A DNA stretch of 64,000 nucleotides from JAKACA01 sp049510975 (lineage in GTDB: Bacteria; Actinomycetota; Acidimicrobiia; Acidimicrobiales; Bog-793). Below, piece by piece: positions 52,247 to 60,975 of the stretch. The DNA is taken from the NCBI GenBank assembly GCA_049510975.1, contig JBEKYM010000012.1:34398-98397 (forward strand). The letters are read 5' to 3'. The notes under the pieces were generated by a model. The model was not told where the DNA came from. It ran no database searches and saw only the letters and a list, made by a program, of their open reading frames with translations. The stretch's first letter is position 1. Every line of letters starts with the position of its first letter. The translations under genes were made by a program, and so were the position numbers.

Positions 52247-53086
52247 TCAGGCCGCCTGAGAAGCCGGCTCCAGGTCGGAGGCTGTCCCAAGTGTGAGGCC
52301 AGGGCGTCCCGCGGTTGCCTTCTCAACCAGGTGGAGACCGTCAAGTCCGGGCAGGCGGTCGATCTGGCGGTCGATGCGGCGGGCCGCTGCCTGTCCCGCC
52401 TCGTCACCGAGGAGGTAGTCCGCCAAGAAACCCACCTCTTCCTCCGGCATCACGCCCGAGCCGACCGGCCCCCAGAACCGGCGAAGTGCCGTTCGGGTAA
52501 GACGCTGCGCCCGCCTGCTGGCCCCGAGTCGATCCTCTGCCTCGGTCGCATAGAAGTCGATGTGGCGTCCTTCCTGGCGCATGATTCGCTTGAGGAGGGC
52601 GGTAAGAACCGGATGCCCGGCCCGCTGGCTCAGCTGGGAGTAACCCGTCTGGGTCGTCCACTCGTTCACCGCGCCCCACGTCATGTGCACGGCAGTGAAA
52701 TCACTCCCGCCGATCCAGCCGCCCAGCGCCATGAAGAGCGGGCGTGCTTTGTCGCGAGCGCCCAGCTTGCGGCGCACCGCACGGACGCGCTCCTCGCCAT
52801 GCACTTCGCCGTGGGCAGCCAGCACCGCCGCCAAGGCCTCGCCGTGCCAGTACTCCTGGTAGGTCCACATGTTGAGAAACGCCGTCACGCGTGCGTCTGA
52901 ATGCGCCGGTGTCAGCAGGAGATCACGCAAATAGCACACGGTGTGGAACTCGACGTCGTGCATGTACTTGATGCATCGGATGGCGAGACGATCGAGTGGC
53001 TGCGTCTTGAACGAATCCAGATCTAAGTCATCCCACCGGAGACGGTCTGACGAACGCTCGACGAGTGTGGCGGTATCGATTCGCAT
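52247..53086 (-). CDS. Ferritin-like di-iron protein
   Basis: A 279-residue alpha-helical protein. Carboxylate and histidine ligands of a di-iron site are spaced as in ferritin-like oxidases: Glu46, Glu78-x-x-His81 in YQEYWHGEAL, Glu142 and Glu172-x-x-His175 in RQEGRHIDFY. Overall length and pattern recall acyl-ACP desaturase/AurF-like enzymes. It may be an oxygenase, but the substrate is unknown. The C terminus converges on the VOC gene. Confidence 0.8.
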   Translation of the reverse strand: MRIDTATLVERSSDRLRWDDLDLDSFKTQPLDRLAIRCIKYMHDVEFHTVCYLRDLLLTPAHSDARVTAFLNMWTYQEYWHGEALAAVLAAHGEVHGEERVRAVRRKLGARDKARPLFMALGGWIGGSDFTAVHMTWGAVNEWTTQTGYSQLSQRAGHPVLTALLKRIMRQEGRHIDFYATEAEDRLGASRRAQRLTRTALRRFWGPVGSGVMPEEEVGFLADYLLGDEAGQAAARRIDRQIDRLPGLDGLHLVEKATAGRPGLTLGTASDLEPASQAA

Positions 53087-53198
53087 GTCCTAAATCCGTA
53101 GCTGCTGGCCCGATCGGATGAGCTTGGCGAGGTCGGCCCGAGACCAGCGGATCAGAAGTCGCTGTCCGAAGCGGGAGGGTCGATACGGGACTGAGTCC

Positions 53199-54500
53199 TC
53201 AGTCGTCCTGTTCGGCGTCATAGACACCCTGCTGCGTGGGCTGACGGCGTGGGCGCATCAACCCACCGAAGACAGTGGCAGCTCTGCCGGTTCCTGCTTG
53301 GGCGCCGCGAGCGCTCCCGCGCCCGACGACGTCGGCCGGTCGTCCCGAGTCGCGATCGAAGGAGCCTGAACCGGCGCCGGCGGGACTCGGCCCTTCGGCT
53401 TCGCCGCGCCCTTCGGAAGCTGTGGATCCCTCTCGCATCGTCCGCTCCATGGCGTTCGCCTCAGCGCCGGCGTGCCGGCGAGCCGCCCGGGCGGCATCGC
53501 GGTCGCTCGGGCGGACGAACCGTTCCATCGGACCGGTAGGGAGGTCAGCGCCGGCGGTCACAGCCCCCTCGGGTGCTCCGAGCACTCCAGGCAACTGCTG
53601 GGGAGTCGTCTCGGGAGGCTGGACAGTGTCCGGGTGCTCGATCGACAAGTGCTCGACGTCGGCGTGCTCGGCCAGTGCCGTGGCGGCGCTGCCGGGACCG
53701 ACGCCCGGGATGGAGGCGCCCGGGATGGAGGCTCCCGGGGCGGTGGCGCTCGGCGAGCTGGCGGGATGGGCGCGGCCGGCGGCTGCCCGCTTCGCCCGAG
53801 CTCCGTCCGAGGCTGCTTCGGCGACGCCTGTGGTCGGGCGCCCGAGTGGGCTGCGCACCATCTCCTCGATGGTCGCTTGCACGGTCGCCTGCAGACGGGC
53901 CAATTCGGCGATCGCCCCCTGGCGCTGGTCGTACAGGTAGGTGATCTGGGCGATCGCCTGCTCACGATCGCGCTCGACGCGCTCGAGGTAAGCCTGCCGC
54001 CGCCGCTCCGTCTCGTCGCGTATGTGCAGCGCCCGCCTCGTTGCCTCATCGACGACTTCGGCAGCCTCGCGGCTGGCGACTTCTCGAAGCTCCTCCACCT
54101 CGACCTGTGCCTGCACGCGTAGTGCTTCCACCTCTTGCTGGGTGTGCTCGCGCAGCTCGTTGACCTCGCGCTCGGCTTCTTGGCGAAGGTTGTAGGCACC
54201 CTCCCACGCCTCTTGCAGGATCCGCTGCACGCGCTCGCCCAGTGTGTCGAGCTGCGGTGGCTGGGCGTTGCGCGCTTCGCTCTCGTAGACGGCGACACGG
54301 CGATGCAGCTCGCGAAGCTGACCTACGGCAGCAGCCAGCTTGCGCTCGGACTCCGATGCCCGGTGAAGGGCTTCGTCGAGGCGGCGCTGATGGTCGGCCA
54401 CGTACCGGTCGACTTGCTCGGGGTCATAGCCTCGGCGGTACACACCGAAGATGGGAGTGGCGGCGCCCGCCTCTTCCTCGACTGCTTCGCTCTCGTCCAT
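53199..54500 (-). CDS. DivIVA-domain coiled-coil protein
   Basis: A 433-residue protein with an N-terminal DivIVA-like motif (IFGVYRRGYDPEQVDRYV, residues 17-34), then about 200 residues of coiled coil with heptads (AEREVNELREHTQQEVEALR) and a long disordered C terminus rich in Ala, Gly, Pro and Ser. Proteins of this type localise to curved membranes and poles and help organise cell-wall growth. It may be a second DivIVA-domain protein rather than Wag31 itself, as the latter normally lies near ftsZ. Confidence 0.82.
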   Translation of the reverse strand: MDESEAVEEEAGAATPIFGVYRRGYDPEQVDRYVADHQRRLDEALHRASESERKLAAAVGQLRELHRRVAVYESEARNAQPPQLDTLGERVQRILQEAWEGAYNLRQEAEREVNELREHTQQEVEALRVQAQVEVEELREVASREAAEVVDEATRRALHIRDETERRRQAYLERVERDREQAIAQITYLYDQRQGAIAELARLQATVQATIEEMVRSPLGRPTTGVAEAASDGARAKRAAAGRAHPASSPSATAPGASIPGASIPGVGPGSAATALAEHADVEHLSIEHPDTVQPPETTPQQLPGVLGAPEGAVTAGADLPTGPMERFVRPSDRDAARAARRHAGAEANAMERTMREGSTASEGRGEAEGPSPAGAGSGSFDRDSGRPADVVGRGSARGAQAGTGRAATVFGGLMRPRRQPTQQGVYDAEQDD

Positions 54501-54743
54501 GCTGGCCTGCCCTTAGGGTGCGCAAGGCACCAGTTCGGGTCGGCCCTGTCGGGCCGACGCTCCGACTTTCGGCTCGTTGTCCCCGTGATCGGGCTCACGC
54601 GAACTTCCTTCGGGATGCTACGCGCGGGGCTCGCCGGAAGGGTGGATGCTCCCCGTTCTCGACGGGGCTATCCAAGCGCGGCAGACTGGCAGGACCAACG
54701 ACCGACGACCACCGGCGAATGCCGTCACAAAGGGGATGCGACG

Positions 54744-55505
54744 ATGCAGGCAGAAGTGAAGGGTTCCACGTTGCCGGTTCTCGAGATGATCCTCGACCCA
54801 GGTGACGTCCTCATCTCCGACCACGGCGAGCTGTCGTGGATGACGGCCAACGTGCAGATGACCCAGACGACTTCGATGGGCGGGCAGCAGGGCGGCGGCG
54901 GCGGACTGCTCGGAGGCCTGAAGCGCGTCATGTCGGGAACGAGCATCTTCCTCACCCGCTACGAGGCAGCCGGCAGCCAGGGCATGATCGCCTTTGCCGC
55001 CAAGATGCCCGGCCGGATCTTCCCGCTCGAGATCGGCGCACCCGGCGGTTACCTCGTGCATCGTCACGGCTGGGTGTGCGGGACGGAAGGGGTCACGTCC
55101 ACCGTCGGCTTCAACCAGGGCCTCGGGGGCATGCTCTTCGGCGGCGAGGGGTTCATCCTGCAAAAGCTCGAAGGGCAAGGCACCGCTTGGGTTGAGCTTT
55201 CCGGTGAGATCACGACCTATGACCTCGCCGCCGGCCAGACGCTGCTCGTGCACCCCGGCCACGTCGGTGTCTTTCAGGACACGGTCAACTTCTCGATGAC
55301 GCGGATCCAGGGCATCGTCAACCGCTACTTCGGTGCCGACGGCCACTGGCTCGTCGTCCTCACCGGACCGGGCAAGGTCTGGCTGCAGTCGATGCCGCTC
55401 GCCATCCTCGCCGCCAGCCTCAAGCCCTACATCGGCGGCGACGACAAGAAGGACGCAATCGGAGCCGGCGCTGTGGGTGGCATGCTCGGGAACATCCTCC
55501 GCTGA
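54744..55505 (+). CDS. AIM24/TIGR00266-family protein
   Basis: A 253-residue beta-rich protein of the AIM24 (TIGR00266) family: LDPGDVLISDHGELSWMTAN, then Gly-rich GGQQGGGGGLLGGLKR, SIFLTRYEA and LLVHPGHVGVFQDTVNF. The family's molecular role is not well known. AAAGGGGAT precedes the ATG. The stop TGA overlaps the CTG start proposed for tldD (CTGA), suggesting coupling and a link to TldD/TldE. Confidence 0.88.
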   Translation: MQAEVKGSTLPVLEMILDPGDVLISDHGELSWMTANVQMTQTTSMGGQQGGGGGLLGGLKRVMSGTSIFLTRYEAAGSQGMIAFAAKMPGRIFPLEIGAPGGYLVHRHGWVCGTEGVTSTVGFNQGLGGMLFGGEGFILQKLEGQGTAWVELSGEITTYDLAAGQTLLVHPGHVGVFQDTVNFSMTRIQGIVNRYFGADGHWLVVLTGPGKVWLQSMPLAILAASLKPYIGGDDKKDAIGAGAVGGMLGNILR

Positions 55506-56947
55506 CCGGCGACGAGACGACCGGGTCGCCGGCGACCCGGACCAATATCACGCGCCTCGTCGATCCCGACGTTCTCGAGCGAGCCCTCGGCGCGGCGCTG
55601 CGCCGAGGGGGCGACTTTGCGGAGGTCTTCGTCGAAGACCGCTCGTCCGCCGGCATCTCGCTCGACGACGGCAAGGTCGAAGAGCTGTCGTCCGGCCACG
55701 ACCGCGGGGCGGGCATCCGCGTCGTCGTGGGAGAGACGACCGGCTTTGCCCACACGGCCGACCTCTCCGAGCCGGGGTTGCTCCAAGCGGCCGAGGCGGC
55801 CGCTGCCGTTGCCCGCGAAGGAGGTGGGGGCACGCGGACGGTGTCGCTGACCGAGCGACACTTCCCTCCGCCTCATGGTGTCACCACGATGCCATCAGAT
55901 GTGTCCAAGGCTGCCAAGGTGGAACTGTTGTTTCGCGCCGACGACGTCGCCCGCTCGAAGAGCTCGTCGGTCGTCCAGGTGAGCGCCGGCTACGGGGACT
56001 CCCGCCGGCGGACGCAGATCGCCAACTCGGAGGGACTTCTCACGGGTGACGAACGCGTGCGAACGCGCTTCAGCGTCGTGTGCGTGGCGGCCTCCGACGC
56101 TGGCATGCAGACGGGCCATGAGACGCTCGCTCTGACGCTCGGCTTTGAGATGTTCGAACGGCGAAGTGTCGAGGAAGTTGCCGAGGAGGCGGCGCGGCGG
56201 GCCGTTTCGAAGCTGCAGGCACGGCCGGCGCCGTCCGGCGTCGTTCCCATCGTGCTGCAGCGCGGCAGCGGGGGCGTGTTGTTCCACGAGGCATGCGGCC
56301 ACGGCCTCGAGGCTGACCACATCGTGAAGAACACCTCGGTGTACGCCGGCCGTGTCGGCGATCTCGTCGCCAGCCCGCTCGTCACCCTCGTCGACGACGG
56401 CACGGTCGGCCCGGAGTGGGGCTGCATGGCCGTCGATGACGAAGGCCGCCCTGCACAACGCAACGTCCTGATCCGTGACGGCATCCTCACCGACTACATG
56501 TGGGACTACCTCCGCGCCCGCAAGCAACGGCGGGAGTCGTCGGGCAACGGCCGCCGCGAGAGCTTTCGCCACCTCCCGATGGTCCGGATGACGAACACCT
56601 TCTTGTTGCCGGGCAACGACGATCCCGACGAGATCGTCGCCCAGACGCCCCATGGCGTCTACGTGGCCCATCTCGGCGGTGGCCAGGTGAACACTGCGAC
56701 CGGCGACTTCACCTTCGGCATGACCGAGGCGTACCTCATCGAGAACGGGCGCATCACCGAGCCCATCCGGGACGCCAACCTGATCGGAAACGGCCCCGAT
56801 GTCCTCTCGAAGATCGACGCCATCGGCACCGACTTCGACATGTCGCCCGGGACCTGCGGCAAGGATGGGCAGTCAGTACCGGTCGGCTGCGGCCAACCGA
56901 CGCTGCGGATCACCGGCGTGACGATCGGCGGGACCTCCGGTGGTTGA
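55502..56947 (+). CDS. tldD: TldD-family metalloprotease (putative CTG start)
   Basis: A TldD-type zinc protease that works with TldE. The HExxGH-type zinc motif is in LLFHEACGHGLEADH; GKDGQSVPVGCGQPTLRITG is near the end. Starting at CTG 55502 the product has 481 residues, a normal TldD length; the next in-frame standard start, GTG 55727, would delete about 75 conserved residues (DFAEVFVEDRSSAGISLDDG and GHDRGAGIRVVVGETTGFAH lie before or at it). CTG overlaps the AIM24 stop by four bases. TldD/TldE are known to cleave peptides such as microcin precursors. Confidence 0.87.
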   Translation: MTGDETTGSPATRTNITRLVDPDVLERALGAALRRGGDFAEVFVEDRSSAGISLDDGKVEELSSGHDRGAGIRVVVGETTGFAHTADLSEPGLLQAAEAAAAVAREGGGGTRTVSLTERHFPPPHGVTTMPSDVSKAAKVELLFRADDVARSKSSSVVQVSAGYGDSRRRTQIANSEGLLTGDERVRTRFSVVCVAASDAGMQTGHETLALTLGFEMFERRSVEEVAEEAARRAVSKLQARPAPSGVVPIVLQRGSGGVLFHEACGHGLEADHIVKNTSVYAGRVGDLVASPLVTLVDDGTVGPEWGCMAVDDEGRPAQRNVLIRDGILTDYMWDYLRARKQRRESSGNGRRESFRHLPMVRMTNTFLLPGNDDPDEIVAQTPHGVYVAHLGGGQVNTATGDFTFGMTEAYLIENGRITEPIRDANLIGNGPDVLSKIDAIGTDFDMSPGTCGKDGQSVPVGCGQPTLRITGVTIGGTSGG

Positions 56948-58283
56948 GCTGCTCGAGGTCGCCCGCGCCGTCGCAGCGAAGGCGCGAGCCGGCGAGCAGA
57001 TCGAAGCGTATGCCGCACGCGGCAAGGACACCTCCGTGCGAGTCTTCGAAGGGGAGATCGAGTCGCTCTCCTCGGCCGAATCGGCCGGCCTTGGAGTGCG
57101 GGTCGTGTCGCAGGGTCGGGTCGGTTTTGCGTGGGTGGCCGCTCTCGACGAGGGCGCTGCCGCCGAGGCATTGGCGGAGGCGCGGGACAACGCCAAGTTT
57201 GCAACGGTGGACGAGCATGGCGGCCTCGCCGTCCCCGACGGGCTCGAACCGGCCGAGCTCGACCTGTGGCGCGACGAGCTCGCGCAGACGCCGACCGACG
57301 CCAAGGTCGATCTCGCTGTCGATCTCGAGCGCCGCACGCGAGCTCGCGACGCCCGCATCCGCCAAGTCGTGCACGCTGATTACTCCGACGGCATGGGCGA
57401 GACTGCCATCGCCACCTCGACCGGCATCGAAGCGACGAGCCGGCGAACGTCGTGTTTTGTCTCGGTCTACGCCATCGCCGGAGACGGGGACGAGAATCAG
57501 ACCGGCTACGGTTACACGGCCGGCCGCCGGGTGGAGGATCTCGACGTCGAAGCGGCCGCATCCGATGCCGTCGATCGGGCGACCCGGTTGCTCGGCGCCA
57601 AGAAACCCGCCTCTGCTCGCCTCACCGTCGTCCTCGACCGGCGCATCAGCTCGATGCTGCTCAACATTCTCGCCGGAACCTTGTCGGGCGAGGAAGTCAG
57701 CAAGGGTCGAAGCCTGTTCGCCAACAGGCTTGGGGAGGAAGTCGCCGTTGCTTCCTTCGCTCTCGTGGACGACCCCAGCAACCCGCTGGCGTGGGGCGCC
57801 TCTCGAGTCGACGCCGAGGGTCTCGCCTGCCGGCGCAACACCCTCATCGAAGGCGGCAAGCTCCTCGGCTACCTCTACGACACCCACGCGGCTCGCGTGG
57901 CGGGAACGTCGTCGACGGGCTCGGCGGTCCGAGGCGGCTATCGGACGACGCCTGGGGTGGGCGCTCGGGCAGTCTCGCTCGAGCCCGGCGAGCTCACGCA
58001 GCAGGAGATCATCGGGCAGATCGACACCGGCCTGTTCGTGCAGTCCGTCAGCGGCGTTCACTCGGGCGTCAACTCCGTCAGCGGCGACTTCTCCGTCGGT
58101 GCCGAGGGTCTCATGATCCGGAACGGGCAGCTCGCTGAACCCGTCCGGGAGATCACCGTCGCGTCCACGATCCAGCGCATGCTGCACCACGTCGCCTTCA
58201 TCGGCGACGATCTCGAGTGGCTGCCGGGGAGCGCTGCCGGCCTGACGCTCGCCATCGACGACATGTCCATGAGCGGCGCCTAG
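56940..58283 (+). CDS. tldE: TldE/PmbA-family metalloprotease subunit
   Basis: A 447-residue TldD/PmbA family protein without the HExxH motif, hence the TldE partner. The C-terminal parts SVSGVHSGVNSVSGDFSVGA and EGLMIRNGQLAEPVREITVA are characteristic. The GTG at 56940 overlaps the tldD end by eight bases. Together they form a heterodimeric protease. Directly downstream is a PHP-domain gene whose ribosome-binding site overlaps the tldE stop codon. Confidence 0.9.
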   Translation: MVELLEVARAVAAKARAGEQIEAYAARGKDTSVRVFEGEIESLSSAESAGLGVRVVSQGRVGFAWVAALDEGAAAEALAEARDNAKFATVDEHGGLAVPDGLEPAELDLWRDELAQTPTDAKVDLAVDLERRTRARDARIRQVVHADYSDGMGETAIATSTGIEATSRRTSCFVSVYAIAGDGDENQTGYGYTAGRRVEDLDVEAAASDAVDRATRLLGAKKPASARLTVVLDRRISSMLLNILAGTLSGEEVSKGRSLFANRLGEEVAVASFALVDDPSNPLAWGASRVDAEGLACRRNTLIEGGKLLGYLYDTHAARVAGTSSTGSAVRGGYRTTPGVGARAVSLEPGELTQQEIIGQIDTGLFVQSVSGVHSGVNSVSGDFSVGAEGLMIRNGQLAEPVREITVASTIQRMLHHVAFIGDDLEWLPGSAAGLTLAIDDMSMSGA

Positions 58284-58292
58284 GAGATCGAG

Positions 58293-59021
58293 CTGACCCG
58301 ACCGACACGGCCCAGCAACGAGGCCATCGCCCGCCACCCACACCTGGGCGAAGTGCTGGCGCCCGGCCAAGTGCGCGTCGACTGCCACCTCCACACGATG
58401 TGGTCGGGCGACTCGACGACGACTCCCGACGAGCTCGCAACCGCCGTGGCGGAGACCGCTCTCGACATCATCTGCATCACGGATCATTCGACGATCAACG
58501 GCGCCCTACGTCTGGCCGCCGAGCTCGACTGCCGTGTCGTCGTCGGCCAAGAGCAACGCACGCCCGAAGGCGAGCTCATCGGACTCTTCCTGTCCGAACG
58601 GATCCCGCCCGGCTGCCGATCGGCTCGTGAAGCTGCGTTGCACATCCGCCTGCAAGGCGGGCTCGTCTACGTGCCCCACCCTTACGACCCGCTGCGTCAC
58701 CGCATCGACAGCGCCGCTCTCGAACACCTCGCCCGCGAAGGCCTCGTCGATCTCATCGAGACACGAAACGCCAAGACGTCGCTCGAGCATTTGAACGAGG
58801 AGGCAGCCGCTACTGCTGTTCGGCTCGACCTCGCCGCCGGAGCGGGCTCGGATGCCCACGTGCCCGACGCCGTCGGGGCTGCCTACGTGGAGATGGCGGA
58901 CTTCGACGACGCCGGGGGTTTCTTGCGGGCGGTGCGCGACGGTCGGGTCATCGGGCACCACTTCGACAGCGCCCGGCCGTGGCGGCAACGGATCGTGCCG
59001 TCAACGGGCTCGCCCGCCTGA
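58293..59021 (+). CDS. PHP-domain metal-dependent phosphoesterase (CTG start)
   Basis: A 242-residue PHP-domain protein: VDCHLHTMWSGDS, CITDHSTINGAL, VYVPHPYDPLRHRID, LIETRNAK and AGSDAHVPDAVG carry the His/Asp/Glu metal ligands. AGGAG at 58282-58286 is six bases before CTG 58293, which begins the upstream part LTRPTRPSNEAIARHPHLGE in frame; GTG 58353 lacks a ribosome-binding site. I therefore take CTG as the start. Likely a nucleotide or phosphoester hydrolase. It is the last gene of the AIM24-tldD-tldE operon. Confidence 0.85.
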   Translation: MTRPTRPSNEAIARHPHLGEVLAPGQVRVDCHLHTMWSGDSTTTPDELATAVAETALDIICITDHSTINGALRLAAELDCRVVVGQEQRTPEGELIGLFLSERIPPGCRSAREAALHIRLQGGLVYVPHPYDPLRHRIDSAALEHLAREGLVDLIETRNAKTSLEHLNEEAAATAVRLDLAAGAGSDAHVPDAVGAAYVEMADFDDAGGFLRAVRDGRVIGHHFDSARPWRQRIVPSTGSPA

Positions 59022-59040
59022 AGATCAGACGGCCTCGAGG

Positions 59041-59427
59041 TCAGGAAGCGGCCGCCGCCTTCGGCGTGCTGCTCGACGGCGGGGTCGAGGACCCCGAGGG
59101 CTTCGAGACATCCGACTTCGAGGAGTCGGATTTGGGGGTGTCGGACTTCGAGGAGTCGGACTTCGAGGAGTCTTTCGACGCCTCGGCCTTGGACTCGGAG
59201 CCGCTGCTGGCCGCAGCGTCCGAGGAACCCTTCTTCGACCCCGACGATGCGGAGCGGCTGTCGTTCTTGTAGAAGCCGCTGCCCTTGAAGACGATCCCGA
59301 TGTTGCCGAACACCTTCTTCAGTTCGCCCCCGCAGTTCGGGCAAACCGTGAGCGGCTCGTCCTGGAAGCCCTGGACGGCCTCGAGGTTCTCCCCACACTG
59401 TTTGCACACGTACTCGTAGGTCGGCAT
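59041..59427 (-). CDS. FmdB-family zinc-ribbon protein with Ser/Lys-rich tail
   Basis: A 128-residue protein. Residues 1-45 are an FmdB-type putative regulatory zinc ribbon: MPTYEYVCKQCGENLEAVQG with Cys8, Cys11, then Cys29 and Cys32 in TVCPNCGGELKK. The rest is low-complexity Ser/Lys/Asp/Ala with a repeated KSDSSKSD motif, probably disordered. A near-perfect CIRCE element lies 21 bp upstream, so it is likely under HrcA control and induced by heat. It is divergent from moeA. Confidence 0.85.
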   Translation of the reverse strand: MPTYEYVCKQCGENLEAVQGFQDEPLTVCPNCGGELKKVFGNIGIVFKGSGFYKNDSRSASSGSKKGSSDAAASSGSESKAEASKDSSKSDSSKSDTPKSDSSKSDVSKPSGSSTPPSSSTPKAAAAS

Positions 59428-59447
59428 TCCCCGGTCATCCTCCACCG

Positions 59448-59474
59448 CTAGCACTCTCACTGCCCGAGTGCTAA
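59448..59474. promoter_or_regulatory. CIRCE element (HrcA operator)
   Basis: CTAGCACTC at 59448-59456, nine-base spacer, GAGTGCTAA at 59466-59474. This matches the TTAGCACTC-N9-GAGTGCTAA consensus at 17 of 18 arm positions. It lies just before the fmdB start, where HrcA sites usually are, and 79 bp before the moeA ATG, so it might affect both divergent genes. Confidence 0.9.
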
Positions 59475-59553
59475 GTGTATACCTGGGGTGCTTGACGACC
59501 GACGGCTCCGCGCCGGAGTCCACGCCGCTCCAGCGCCCGATCAGAGGAGCGAG

Positions 59554-60882
59554 ATGCCCGGTCACGACGAGGAGCGCCTGATACCGCTCGACGAGGTACA
59601 GCACCTGGCCCTGTCGCGCACGCAACCATTGCCCCCGGTGCAGATGCTCCTCGACGACGCTCTCGGATGCGTGTTGGCGGCCGATGCCATCGCCATCGAG
59701 GACGTCCCCCCATTCGCCAATACCGCCATGGACGGATTCGCGATCCGCGCAGCCGATACAGCCGGCGCTCCGGTGGAGCTCGAAGTCATCGGTGTCCTCG
59801 GCGCCGGCGCTGCTCCGACGGTGGCCGTCGGGCCTGGCGAGGCCCTGCAGATCATGACGGGCGCACCGATCCCGGCCGGCGCCGACGCCATCGCCATCGT
59901 GGAGCGAACCGAGCCTGTCGGCGGCACACAGGACGCCCGCGGCCGCCGGCGCGTCCGGATCCTCGACACCATTGCCGCCGGGGCTCACCTGCGGGCTGCG
60001 GGCAGCGATCTCGCCGCCGGATCCATTGCCGTGCCGGCGGGAACCGTCTTGTCGCCGGCTCACATCGGCGTGCTCGCGAGCATCGGAGCCGGAGTCGTCA
60101 AGGTCCACCCGAGGCCCCGTGTCGGCGTCATGATCACCGGCGACGAGCTCGTGGAGCTCGCGCCGGACGGTTCCGCCACACCGCTGGCTCCCGGTCAGAT
60201 CCGGGACTCCAACCGGCACGCCATGATGGCGACGTTGCGCAGGGATGGTTTCGACGCCGTGGACCTCGGTGTAGCGGTCGACACCGAGGAATCAGTGACC
60301 GAGGGCTTGCAACGGGGACTCAGCACGTGCGACGCCGTCCTCACCACCGGGGGTGTGAGCAAGGGGGAGTTCGACTTCGTCAAGGTAGTCCTCGCAAAGC
60401 TGGCGGCGGCGGCCGGCGTCAAAGGCGGCGGGGTTCACGAGTTGAGCGTTGCCATCCGACCGGCAAAGCCGCTCGTGATCAGCTGGCTGCCGAGCGCCTC
60501 TCTGCCTCAGCCCCGCCTCGTGCCCATCTTCGGCCTGCCCGGCAATCCGGTTTCGTCGCTCGTCAGCTATCAGGCGATCGCCCTCCCGGTGCTGCGGGTG
60601 CTCGCCGGACATGCCCCGGCGGCGCCGGCGACGGTGCCGGTGGTGGCCCTTGCCGCGCTCCCTCGCGGACGCGACGGCAAGACGCACCTCATGCGCGTGG
60701 AAGTCGGTTGGGGCGACGACGGACGCCTCGGAGCCCGTCCCGCAGGCGGGCAGATGTCACATCAGCTCGCCGGCATGGCGGCGGCGAACGCCCTTGCAAT
60801 CGTGCCTGACGGCGACGGCTACGGCGAGGGAGATCGGCTCGAGGCCATCGTCTTCGGCCCGATCGGACGCCTCGTCCCGTGA
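59554..60882 (+). CDS. moeA: Molybdopterin molybdenumtransferase
   Basis: A 442-residue MoeA protein that inserts molybdate into adenylylated molybdopterin. Visible landmarks are DVPPFANTAMDGFAIRAAD, LQIMTGAPIPAGADAIAIVE, VGVMITGDELVE, the MoCF motif AVLTTGGVSKGEFDF and FGLPGNPVSSLVSYQAIALP. The GAGGAGCGAG before ATG 59554 supports this start. It opens the moeA-moaA-moaC series, all on the plus strand. Confidence 0.95.
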   Translation: MPGHDEERLIPLDEVQHLALSRTQPLPPVQMLLDDALGCVLAADAIAIEDVPPFANTAMDGFAIRAADTAGAPVELEVIGVLGAGAAPTVAVGPGEALQIMTGAPIPAGADAIAIVERTEPVGGTQDARGRRRVRILDTIAAGAHLRAAGSDLAAGSIAVPAGTVLSPAHIGVLASIGAGVVKVHPRPRVGVMITGDELVELAPDGSATPLAPGQIRDSNRHAMMATLRRDGFDAVDLGVAVDTEESVTEGLQRGLSTCDAVLTTGGVSKGEFDFVKVVLAKLAAAAGVKGGGVHELSVAIRPAKPLVISWLPSASLPQPRLVPIFGLPGNPVSSLVSYQAIALPVLRVLAGHAPAAPATVPVVALAALPRGRDGKTHLMRVEVGWGDDGRLGARPAGGQMSHQLAGMAAANALAIVPDGDGYGEGDRLEAIVFGPIGRLVP

Positions 60883-60902
60883 GCCGCAACATTCTCAGTT
60901 AT

Positions 60903-60935
60903 CAAGCTGAACTTGCCTCTGACAAGCCAAACTTG
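60903..60935. promoter_or_regulatory. Two tandem inverted repeats upstream of moaA
   Basis: CAAG-N5-CTTG occurs at 60903-60915 and again at 60923-60935, exactly 20 bp apart; the 14-base units (through the C after CTTG) match at twelve positions. It lies in the 93-bp moeA-moaA gap, 41 bp before the moaA start, as expected for an operator bound by two dimers on one DNA face. The binding protein is not known. Confidence 0.5.
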
Positions 60936-60975
60936 CTCGGGTGCGGACACGGGTCGGATCCCTAAGCTGTAGTCG

